Positions 11,007 to 18,309 of a stretch of 64,000 bases of DNA are shown here, in pieces. The stretch is taken from assembly GCF_002082565.1 (NCBI RefSeq), contig NZ_CP020562.1:2480001-2544000 (forward strand). The letters are read 5' to 3'. The notes under the pieces are model-generated. The model saw only the letters and a list, made by a program, of their open reading frames with translations, was not told the DNA's origin and did not search any database. The position numbers and the translations under genes were made by a program. How positions within the stretch are numbered: the first letter of the stretch is position 1; each line of letters opens with the position of its first letter. Source of the DNA: Halomonas sp. GT. GTDB lineage: Bacteria; Pseudomonadota; Gammaproteobacteria; Pseudomonadales; Halomonadaceae.

Positions 11007-12911
11007 TCACGCCGTTAAGACGTTATTAAGCCGCTTAACATAGGCGGCGGGGTCATCCAGATGACCACCTTCAGCAATAATCGCTTGATCCAGCAATATA
11101 TGCGCCAACTGGCCAAACAGATCGCCGTCAGCATTTTCCAGACGCGCCACCAGGGCATGGTTGGGGTTCAGCTCAAGAATCGGCTTCACCTCAGGCAATG
11201 GCTGGCCAGCGGCTTCCATAATACGACGCATCTGATAGCCCATTTCGTGCTCAGGAAGCACCACACAGGCAGGCGAATCCGTCAGACGGTGGGTGATTTT
11301 CACTTCTTGAACACCACCGCTTAACGCTTCTTTGACGCGCTTAACCAAGTCTTCTTTGGCTTTAGCCGTTTCTTCCTGTGCTTTCTTCTCTTCCTCGTCT
11401 TCCACATCGCCAAGGTCCAATTCACCTTTAGCCACATCGGCAAACGACTTACCATCAAACTCAGTGAGATGGCTCATTAGCCACTCGTCAATACGGTCTG
11501 ATAGCAGTAGCACCTCGATACCTTTCTTACGGAAGATCTCTAAGTGGGGGCTGTTTTTCGCCGCATTAAAGCTGTCGGCGACCACATAGTAAATCTTCTT
11601 CTGCCCCTCTTTCATGCGCTCAACATAGTCGGCAAGAGACTGCTCCTGGGCGGCAGTGTCGGTGTGCGTTGAGGCAAAACGAAGCAGGCCCGCAATCTTT
11701 TCGCGATTGGCAGCATCTTCACCGGGCCCTTCCTTTAGCACACTGCCAAATGTGTTCCAGAAGGTCTGGTACTGCTCGTTGTCTTTCGCCAGCTTTTTGA
11801 GCATATCCAGCGCACGCTTGGTCAGCGCACCCTTGATCTTATCGACTTTAGGATCTTGCTGGAGCAGTTCACGAGAAACGTTCAAAGAGAGATCGCGGGT
11901 ATCTAATACGCCCTTGATAAAGCGCAAGTACAGGGGCAAGAACTGCTCGGCGTCATCCATAATGAACACACGCTGAACATAGAGCTTGACGCCTCTCGCA
12001 CCATCACGATCAAACATATCAAACGGAGCACGGCCTGGCACGTAGAGTAGGCTGGTGTATTCCAGTTTGCCCTCAACCTTATTATGGCTCCAGGTTAGCG
12101 GGTCACTAAAATCGTGGGCAACATGCTTGTAAAATGCCTTGTACTCATCCTCAGTCACATCGCTTTTAGGACGAGCCCACAATGCAGTCGCTTCGTTAAC
12201 CGTTTCCCACGTGGTGATTTCACTGCCTTCAATATCGTTGCCTTCGTCGTCCTTCGCCGTTTCAGTTTTCGGCATACGCACGGGCACTTCAATATGGTCG
12301 GAGTATTTGCGCACCAACCCTTGCAGACGATAGTCATCGGCAAACTCTTTGGCATCGTCTTTAAGATGCAGCGTGATTTCAGTGCCGTGACGCTCACATT
12401 CAATATCAGCAACAGTAAATTCACCCTCACCCTTCGAGCGCCACTCCACCCCTTCTGAGGCATCAGTGCCCGCTTTGCGAGTGCGCACCGTCACTTCATC
12501 TGCAACGATAAATCCAGAGTAGAAACCCACCCCGAACTGGCCAATCAACTTAGCATCTTTTTGCTGCTCGCCAGAGAGTTGCTTAAGGAACTCTGCGGTA
12601 CCTGAACGTGCGATAGTGCCAAGATTCGCAATAACGTCATCGCGGTTCATGCCAATGCCGTTATCACGCAGTGTGATGGTGTTAGCCTCTCGATCATGCT
12701 CAATTTCAATGCGCAGCTCGCTGTCACCTTCATAAAGCGCATCGTTATCCAGCGCTGCATAGCGCAGCTTGTCACAGGCATCAGCTGAGTTAGAGATTAG
12801 CTCGCGTAAAAATATCTCCCGGTTGGAGTACAGGGAGTGGATCATTAAGTTTAGAAGTTGCTTAACTTCCGTTTGAAAGCCAAGAGTTTCTTCGTGGGTC
12901 GCCGTCGTCAT
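11007..12911 (-). CDS. htpG: Chaperone protein HtpG (bacterial Hsp90)
   Basis: Homodimeric ATP-dependent chaperone. The 634-residue form starts [20 protein letters not shown] at ATG 12911, preceded by GAGGG with 8-9 bases spacing; an in-frame ATG at 12926 has no ribosome site. GHKL ATPase motifs are present: [14 protein letters not shown] near residue 40, LRDNGIGM near 85, and [11 protein letters not shown] near 126. The middle and C-terminal dimerisation domains are complete. The gene is preceded by a near-consensus sigma-32 promoter, matching its known heat-shock control, and followed by a strong hairpin, so it looks like a single-gene unit. Confidence 0.98.
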   Translation of the reverse strand: MTTATHEETLGFQTEVKQLLNLMIHSLYSNREIFLRELISNSADACDKLRYAALDNDALYEGDSELRIEIEHDREANTITLRDNGIGMNRDDVIANLGTIARSGTAEFLKQLSGEQQKDAKLIGQFGVGFYSGFIVADEVTVRTRKAGTDASEGVEWRSKGEGEFTVADIECERHGTEITLHLKDDAKEFADDYRLQGLVRKYSDHIEVPVRMPKTETAKDDEGNDIEGSEITTWETVNEATALWARPKSDVTEDEYKAFYKHVAHDFSDPLTWSHNKVEGKLEYTSLLYVPGRAPFDMFDRDGARGVKLYVQRVFIMDDAEQFLPLYLRFIKGVLDTRDLSLNVSRELLQQDPKVDKIKGALTKRALDMLKKLAKDNEQYQTFWNTFGSVLKEGPGEDAANREKIAGLLRFASTHTDTAAQEQSLADYVERMKEGQKKIYYVVADSFNAAKNSPHLEIFRKKGIEVLLLSDRIDEWLMSHLTEFDGKSFADVAKGELDLGDVEDEEEKKAQEETAKAKEDLVKRVKEALSGGVQEVKITHRLTDSPACVVLPEHEMGYQMRRIMEAAGQPLPEVKPILELNPNHALVARLENADGDLFGQLAHILLDQAIIAEGGHLDDPAAYVKRLNNVLTA

Positions 12912-12990
12912 GCGCTTAGCCCTCATTAATCACGTTGTGCTTGGCGCTCCTGACTAACGTTAGGCAGGAGCGGAAAAGGTTGTGAACTCA

Positions 12991-13018
12991 ATATGGGGAT
13001 AAGCGACGGGATTTCAAG
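12991..13018 (-). promoter_or_regulatory. Predicted sigma-32 (heat-shock) promoter of htpG
   Basis: On the minus strand the sequence reads CTTGAAA (13018-13012), 13 bases, then CCCCATAT (12998-12991). This matches the heat-shock consensus CTTGAAA-N11-16-CCCCATNT almost perfectly. The minus-10 element is 79 bases before the htpG start codon. The minus-35 element contains the TGA stop codon of the upstream DUF1232 gene. Confidence 0.9.
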
Positions 13019-13361
13019 AAGGTGAGCGAGAAGAAGCAGCTGGCGCTTCCTCTGCATATTTCCAATCACGATATTCTGACAGCTGGGCATCGACACGATT
13101 AAGCAGCCAACCTACGATCAAAACATCATCAACAACGCCAATCATTACTAGAAAATCGGGAATAAGATCAAAAGGCATGACAAGATAAGCAAGTGCTAGT
13201 GCCATCAGACCAAAAGCCGACCAGGGAATAGGGCGAAAGCTACCTCTTAGCACGTCACGCGTCATAGGCAGAAACAGCTTAAGTGCTCGGCCAATGCGTT
13301 TCACTGCCCATACACGTGTTTTGAGTCGTCGAAACAACCACCACGTAGACATTCGTGCCAT
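13014..13361 (-). CDS. DUF1232 (YkvA-like) small membrane protein
   Basis: Protein of unknown function, 115 residues. It has the DUF1232 core YLVMPFDLIPDF followed by GVVDDVLIVGWLL near residues 59-87, the defining motif of the family. Two hydrophobic segments (about 48-65 and 71-87) suggest membrane association; the N-terminus is strongly basic (many Arg and Lys). The C-terminus is Ser/Ala/Pro-rich. It is divergent from slt across 127 bases, and its stop codon lies inside the htpG heat-shock promoter. No role can be assigned from context. Confidence 0.88.
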   Translation of the reverse strand: MARMSTWWLFRRLKTRVWAVKRIGRALKLFLPMTRDVLRGSFRPIPWSAFGLMALALAYLVMPFDLIPDFLVMIGVVDDVLIVGWLLNRVDAQLSEYRDWKYAEEAPAASSRSPS

Positions 13362-13488
13362 CGTTATTGAATCCTCTAGGTATCGTAATTGTCAGAACAT
13401 TATTTACACATTTAGTTCATCATCGACCCAGCAATAAAGTCCTAGCAATATAGCGGCTAGACACCATTAGCGAGCAAGAGGGAGCGCC

Positions 13489-15441
13489 ATGCAAGCTTCG
13501 CCATTTCGATTAACGTTTCGCAGCCTATGTGCGGCGGTGTTCATCGGTTTACCAACTGCCTCCTGGGCAACATCTGACTCAGCGATGCGTGAGGCACTTG
13601 AAGCAGCACGCCAACAGCAATGGCAACAGATCAATGACCGTGCAATAGAAGGACATATTCTCAGCGGCTACGTTGACTACCACCGTCTGCGTAGTCAGTT
13701 GCCTAATGCCGCCCCCAGTCAAGTGCTGCAGTTTATCGAGCGCCATGCTGATTCACCGCTATCAGAATGGATACGCGGCCAAGCGATAGCAAAGTATGGT
13801 TATGCGGGCCGATTTGGCGACCTGCTTGCCGTTGCTGACGGCGTACCAGCAGGCACTGCTCGTCAGTGTTACTACTACACTGCTCTCTTGGATAGAGCAC
13901 CTGCTGAAGCTCGCGAAGCGGGGCTTGAACTGTGGCTTGTAGGTAGCTCCCAGCCGGATGCCTGCGACCCGCTGTTCAATCGCCTTCGCGCGGATGGCAC
14001 CATTGGTGCCACGGCAATTTGGGAGCGTAAAATGCTCGCTTGGCAGGCGGGCGAAGAGCGCTTAATCAGCTATCTAGGCGGGTTACTGAACAGTCAGTGG
14101 CAAACAGCACTGAATACAGCCGAAACGGTCAATAACTCACCAAGCGCACTTGCCTCAGCGCCTACCTGTCTTGGCCCTGAATGCGCTGCCACGGCGGCGT
14201 TTTATAAAGCTGCCATGCAGCGCTACACGCGAGAAAATACGCCAGCAGCCTTCTCAACGTGGCAAGCCATTGGGCCACGCCTCAACTTAGCCCATACTGA
14301 CCGCCAAGCGATCGAAGAAGAACTTGCATTTTATGCACTCGTGCGTAGCGTCCCAGGCACCCTTTCCTGGGTCGACAGCGTCTTACCCTCGCTGAACAGC
14401 GAACGCGTATTAGAACTGCGTGTTCGCGACGCTCTGGCCAAAAGACAGTGGACCGATGTCGTCCACTGGATCACTGAAATGCCTAGCAGTCAGCAGGAAA
14501 GTAGCCGCTGGCAGTACTGGCTAGCAAGGGCCAATGAGCAACTGGGTAATCGTGACGCAGCGTTAGCGCGTTACCAACAAGCAGCAACCGACCGGAGTTT
14601 CTATGGCTTTGCTGCTGCCGAAAAACTCAACCAACCCTACCAGCTCAACTTAGAACGCAACCATTTTGACGAAGCCACCAGGGCACAAACGGCACGCCTA
14701 CCGGTGGTTCAGCGCACCGAAGCACTCCTACGTATTGGCGAAGATGGTCTAGCCAACAGCGAGTGGCTGTATGCCGTACAGAATGGCACACCTTATCAGG
14801 CGCGGGCGCTCGCCGATTACGCCGCTCACCAGCAGTGGCATGCTCGCTTAGTGCAAACCACGATTGCAGCTGAAATGTGGGACGCGCTGGATTGGCGTTT
14901 CCCAGCGGCTTATCGTGATAGCTTCCTGCACTGGGGCCGCATAACCGGCGTCGACCCTTATTTACTGATGGCCATTACCCGTCGTGAAAGTGCTTACAAC
15001 CCAGTCGCGCTCTCGCCTGCCGGTGCTCGGGGGTTAATGCAATTAATGCCAGGCACGGCAAGCCAAGTTAGTCGTCAACTGGGGCTAAATGATCCAGGCC
15101 CTTACGGCGTTTTAGAACCTGAACTTAATATTCGCTTAGGAAGCACTTACCTGCGCGACAAGTTGGAACGTTATCAAGGCAACCGGCTGGCCGCCACCGC
15201 CGCTTATAACGCAGGACCAGGCCGAGTAGATCAATGGCTGGGCAACAACAGCATGGAGTCATTTGACCTGTTTGTAGAAAGCATTCCTTTCAGGGAAACC
15301 CGAGATTATGTACAGGCCGTTTTGAGCTACCGGGTCATTTTCGAAAGCCTGGCAAACGGCGGCAACAGTGAAGGTGTTTCGCTGCTTAGTGAGAGTGAGC
15401 AGGCCGTTCGCTATGATCACGCACTGCTTGTAAGCCGATAA
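13489..15441 (+). CDS. slt: Soluble lytic murein transglycosylase
   Basis: Periplasmic enzyme that cleaves peptidoglycan between MurNAc and GlcNAc with formation of a 1,6-anhydro end, used in wall turnover. The 650 residues show a signal peptide (cleavage probably after ASWA near residue 27), a long alpha-helical superhelical U/L domain (about 30-460), and a C-terminal SLT domain. The catalytic Glu500 is in ITRRESAYNP, followed by GARGLMQLMPGTA and the AAYNAGPGRV motif near 574-583. Length matches E. coli Slt70. The start has a good ribosome site (GAGGGAG, 6 bases away). Single-gene unit facing a LysE-type exporter. Confidence 0.96.
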   Translation: MQASPFRLTFRSLCAAVFIGLPTASWATSDSAMREALEAARQQQWQQINDRAIEGHILSGYVDYHRLRSQLPNAAPSQVLQFIERHADSPLSEWIRGQAIAKYGYAGRFGDLLAVADGVPAGTARQCYYYTALLDRAPAEAREAGLELWLVGSSQPDACDPLFNRLRADGTIGATAIWERKMLAWQAGEERLISYLGGLLNSQWQTALNTAETVNNSPSALASAPTCLGPECAATAAFYKAAMQRYTRENTPAAFSTWQAIGPRLNLAHTDRQAIEEELAFYALVRSVPGTLSWVDSVLPSLNSERVLELRVRDALAKRQWTDVVHWITEMPSSQQESSRWQYWLARANEQLGNRDAALARYQQAATDRSFYGFAAAEKLNQPYQLNLERNHFDEATRAQTARLPVVQRTEALLRIGEDGLANSEWLYAVQNGTPYQARALADYAAHQQWHARLVQTTIAAEMWDALDWRFPAAYRDSFLHWGRITGVDPYLLMAITRRESAYNPVALSPAGARGLMQLMPGTASQVSRQLGLNDPGPYGVLEPELNIRLGSTYLRDKLERYQGNRLAATAAYNAGPGRVDQWLGNNSMESFDLFVESIPFRETRDYVQAVLSYRVIFESLANGGNSEGVSLLSESEQAVRYDHALLVSR

Positions 15442-15462
15442 ACTCGACTACCCGCCACTGGC

Positions 15463-15489
15463 ACAGCGCTCGGTTATACCGGGCGCTGT
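15463..15489 (+). terminator. Hairpin between slt and the LysE-family gene
   Basis: ACAGCGC-T-CGGT, loop TAT, ACCG-G-GCGCTGT forms a 12-pair stem with one T-G wobble. It begins 22 bases after the slt stop and overlaps the last codons of the convergent exporter gene. The T tract that follows is short (TTCT), so termination may be weak or the hairpin may mainly protect the mRNA end. Confidence 0.5.
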
Positions 15490-16130
15490 TCTAACGCTAA
15501 ACGAATGCCAAATACCACCAGCACCACACCGGTTGCGGCATTAAGCGTTTGTGCAAATCGAGCGCTAGCCAGCCATTTACTTGCCCCACCCACCATTAGC
15601 ACCACGCTAATTTGCCAGATGTTGGCAATCACGAAATGAATCCCTGCAAGCCATAATGATTTCAGCAGCGCAGGATCAGTCGGTGAGATAAATTGGGGTA
15701 AAAATGCCATGTAGAACACGACGGTTTTGGGGTTCAAGACATTGGAAAGCAACCCTTCTTTGATGGGTTGCCAAAACGGCACTGGTGAGCCGCTTGTCAT
15801 TACGCCCCGAACAGGCAAGGGAGTACCACGACGTGCCGCCAGCAAGCTGGAGATACCTAGCCAAATCAAGTAGGCCGCCCCCGCCAGTTTTAGCATATGA
15901 AATGCCCAGGCCGACTGCAGCAGTATCAGCGAAATCCCCAACGCTGAAATAGTCGCATGGACAAACAGCCCGCAGCAAATAGCAATACTTGTTGCAACAC
16001 CATCTCGAACACCTCCGCGTGCAGTGTTGCGGATGACGAGCAGCGTATCAACGCCAGGGCTTATTGATAGCAGCGTTATCGCCACAAGGAACGAGACAAA
16101 CTGAGCATCGATAAAGCCGATTTGCGTCAT
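15474..16130 (-). CDS. LysE/RhtB family amino-acid exporter
   Basis: Inner-membrane exporter of the LysE superfamily, 218 residues with about six hydrophobic helices. The family N-terminal motif appears as LLSISPGVDTLLVIRNTARGG near residues 20-40, including the conserved SPG. Further helices lie near 45-75, 75-95, 120-150, 155-180 and 190-212. Members export amino acids such as homoserine, threonine, lysine or leucine; the substrate cannot be told from the sequence. It is divergent from the cold-shock gene and convergent with slt, and no regulator gene is beside it. Confidence 0.9.
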   Translation of the reverse strand: MTQIGFIDAQFVSFLVAITLLSISPGVDTLLVIRNTARGGVRDGVATSIAICCGLFVHATISALGISLILLQSAWAFHMLKLAGAAYLIWLGISSLLAARRGTPLPVRGVMTSGSPVPFWQPIKEGLLSNVLNPKTVVFYMAFLPQFISPTDPALLKSLWLAGIHFVIANIWQISVVLMVGGASKWLASARFAQTLNAATGVVLVVFGIRLALEQRPV

Positions 16131-16265
16131 AAGAGAAAGCCCGCCAAAAGTTAAAAAATCTTAAGTTTGCAACTGGACGTCTGAATTATTTGCTTCTACA
16201 GTAATTTTGGCAGGCATTCACAACGGGTGCTTGCCCAATCATTAAGCATGTTAAGGATATGGACG

Positions 16266-16469
16266 ATGGCGACTGGCACTGTCAAGTGGTTTAACGAAAC
16301 CAAAGGTTACGGCTTCATCTCTCCTGATGACGGCGGTGACGATCTGTTTGCCCACTTCTCCGAAATTCAAGCTGAAGGTTTCAAGACCCTGCAAGACGGT
16401 CAAAAAGTCAGCTTCGAAGTAACTCAGGGTAAAAAAGGCCTTCAGGCTTCTAACATTCGTCCGGTCTAA
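16266..16469 (+). CDS. Cold-shock domain protein (CspA family)
   Basis: Single-stranded nucleic-acid-binding OB-fold protein of 67 residues, thought to melt RNA structure. Both RNA-binding motifs are present: RNP1 KGYGFI and RNP2 DLFAHF. The start at ATG 16266 follows AAGGA with 8 bases spacing and gives the family N-terminus [10 protein letters not shown]; the in-frame upstream ATG codons would add a non-family tail. Acidic residues (DDGGDD) are inserted at the loop before RNP2, as in halophile and Pseudomonas-type members. A terminator follows directly, so it is a single-gene unit. Whether it is cold-induced cannot be seen. Confidence 0.96.
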   Translation: MATGTVKWFNETKGYGFISPDDGGDDLFAHFSEIQAEGFKTLQDGQKVSFEVTQGKKGLQASNIRPV

Positions 16470-16486
16470 CGCCAGAGGAATACAAC

Positions 16487-16522
16487 AAGGCCCGCTTAAA
16501 GGCGGGCCTTATTTGTCTTTAT
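16487..16522 (+). terminator. Terminator after the cold-shock gene, possibly bidirectional
   Basis: AAGGCCCGC (16487-16495) pairs with GCGGGCCTT (16502-16510), a perfect 9-pair stem, followed by ATTTGTCTTT. On the minus strand the stem is followed by GTTGTATT, so it may also stop transcripts from the convergent lipoprotein gene that ends at 16533. Confidence 0.88.
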
Positions 16523-16532
16523 TGATAACACA

Positions 16533-17270
16533 TTATTCCTGAGCGCGCTCAGCCTCTTGTCCCTCACCACCACGGTTCATACTTTCACTGACCGGCTGCT
16601 CACGTTCTAGAGCCTCGAACTGCTCTTCTAAGCGTTTTTGCGCCTCTTCAAAACGACGCTCAGTGTCTTCGATCAGCGCATCTACGTCAGTGGCTTCCAA
16701 ATTATCATCTAAGTCAGACGTACCGGGTAAGCTGGACTCCGTTTCCCAACTAGGGGCTGGAGCGTCGCCGTCCATCGGCTCTAAGACGGATGTCTGCTGC
16801 TCTACTTCTTGAAATTGCTCATCTAAGCGACGCTGAGCTTCTTCAAAACGGCGCTCGGTTTCAGCAATAACATCATCGACATCTGAACGGGTGGTTTCAC
16901 CAGGCATAGCACTGGCTTCATCGAGCGCATCTTCTGGGTCGGCTGCAAGCGTGTCTTCACCTGCCTGCATCTCTTCGTTATTAGGCAAGCTTGAGGCTTC
17001 TGATGCATTATTATCATCTCTTAGTGCCTCTGCTTCTTCTAGCTGCTCCGCCGCTTGGCGTGCTTCAATATCATCCTCGCTATCTTCAGCACTAGCAGCC
17101 TCATCTGCTTGTTCGCTGCCGTCTGCTGCGGTAGGTGCCTGCTGGGCATCAACATCACTGCTAGAGGCACTCTCTTCACTTTCTGTTGTAGTATCTTCCT
17201 GAGCGTCGCCGCAGGCACTTAGCATAAGCGCGAGACTGGCCAATAGCGGCATCCAAAAGCGATTTACCAT
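16533..17270 (-). CDS. Acidic lipoprotein with duplicated coiled-coil segment, unknown function
   Basis: I do not recognise a named family. The 245 residues start with a lipoprotein signal ending LMLSAC, so Cys20 should be lipidated; Gly21-Asp22 follow. The rest is very rich in Asp, Glu, Ala and Ser and probably disordered, apart from two related segments at residues 129-166 and 194-231 that share the core ERRFEEAQ-RL-EQF and should form short coiled coils. A weaker third relative may lie near 68-84. The ribosome site AAGGAG is 8 bases before the ATG. Asp at position +2 after Cys could signal inner-membrane retention under the E. coli rule, but here it is at +2 counted after Gly, so location is uncertain. 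It follows the lipid kinase gene by 40 bases. Confidence 0.8.
   Translation of the reverse strand: MVNRFWMPLLASLALMLSACGDAQEDTTTESEESASSSDVDAQQAPTAADGSEQADEAASAEDSEDDIEARQAAEQLEEAEALRDDNNASEASSLPNNEEMQAGEDTLAADPEDALDEASAMPGETTRSDVDDVIAETERRFEEAQRRLDEQFQEVEQQTSVLEPMDGDAPAPSWETESSLPGTSDLDDNLEATDVDALIEDTERRFEEAQKRLEEQFEALEREQPVSESMNRGGEGQEAERAQE
16578..16886 (-). repeat. Internal duplication inside the acidic lipoprotein gene
   Basis: Two 38-codon copies at 16773-16886 and 16578-16691 encode closely similar peptides beginning SDVDDVIAETERRFEEAQ and TDVDALIEDTERRFEEAQ. Third-codon positions differ widely between the copies, so the duplication is old and kept by selection on the protein. Confidence 0.85.
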
Positions 17271-17310
17271 TGGATTTTCTCCTTAACAGTGATTTAAATA
17301 ATAAAAACGA

Positions 17311-18270
17311 TTAGTGGCGATCATTAGCCGTCAATAGTGAGCACTCTTCCGGCAGCAGCACTTTAAGGGCAAGCGGCACTACTTCGACGCGAAATCGCTC
17401 ATAGCGACGCGCCTCTCCGTCTAAGGTTAACGGCCAAGGCTCGTCATCTGGCTGAGTCGTCACCGACAGCTGGCTGGCGGTAAAATAACGTACAAAATGC
17501 CCTTCAGAGGGGAACTGTTGCAGCTCATTCAGCAACGTCGGCAACTCTGCTGCTGATGAAAAGTCCTTGACCAGTAGTACATCGAAACGGCCATCGTCGA
17601 GCTTAGCTCTTGGCGCTAATACTTGCCCGCCGCCAGATTGGCGACCATTACCTAGCGCGAGAAGTAATAGCGATGCTTCTTGCTCCTGTTCACCCCAATG
17701 CAACGTGCCACGATAGCTACGGTGACGCCATGCTTTTAAAGCGCCCATCAAGGAATATGCGCCACCGCCTAACATGCGCTTCAACGTCTTGGGGGTTGAT
17801 GAGGTAATTTCAGCGCCAAATCCACCGGTTGTCATATTGACGTAATAACTAACCGCTTCTTCTGCGCCTGACTGAGCGGTCATTCTGATCACATCAATCG
17901 GCGATGGAGACAAGCGTCTTGCAGCTTCAAGCGCTGGCCCTGGCTCTAGCGGCAAGCCCAGGGAAGTAGCAAAATCATTGGCACTACCTAGCGGCACAAT
18001 GCCTAGTGCTGGACGCAAATCGTGGGCAATCTGCATGAGTCCGTTAACCACTTCATTAACGGTCCCATCGCCGCCACAGGCAATTACCCGTGTAGCACCC
18101 AGCTCGACCGCCTGAGCGGCGAACTCAGCGGCATCGCCGCCTTCCCAAGTTGAGCGTACGGTAATCAACATCCCTGTCTTGCGCTGCTCTTCAACAGCTT
18201 CGCGTAGCGCCGGGTTTCCGGCAGACTTACCGTTAATAATCAGTAAATAGTGCTGCTGTGTATCTGTCAC
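17311..18270 (-). CDS. yegS: YegS-like lipid kinase (DAGK catalytic domain)
   Basis: Cytosolic or membrane-associated kinase of the diacylglycerol/sphingosine kinase fold; E. coli YegS phosphorylates phosphatidylglycerol in vitro. The 319 residues contain the nucleotide-binding ACGGDGTVNEV near 63-73, LGIVPLGSANDFATSLG near 92-108, MTTGGFGAEIT near 150-160 and the C-terminal LDGEARRYE near 277-285. The start is a GTG preceded by AGGGA about 9 bases upstream. It lies between pepN (39 bases) and the acidic lipoprotein gene (40 bases) on the same strand. Substrate is not established by the sequence. Confidence 0.92.
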   Translation of the reverse strand: MTDTQQHYLLIINGKSAGNPALREAVEEQRKTGMLITVRSTWEGGDAAEFAAQAVELGATRVIACGGDGTVNEVVNGLMQIAHDLRPALGIVPLGSANDFATSLGLPLEPGPALEAARRLSPSPIDVIRMTAQSGAEEAVSYYVNMTTGGFGAEITSSTPKTLKRMLGGGAYSLMGALKAWRHRSYRGTLHWGEQEQEASLLLLALGNGRQSGGGQVLAPRAKLDDGRFDVLLVKDFSSAAELPTLLNELQQFPSEGHFVRYFTASQLSVTTQPDDEPWPLTLDGEARRYERFRVEVVPLALKVLLPEECSLLTANDRH

Positions 18271-18309
18271 CGGCGCATTCCCTCTCCATGGTTAGTTCGC
18301 TGGCTTACC

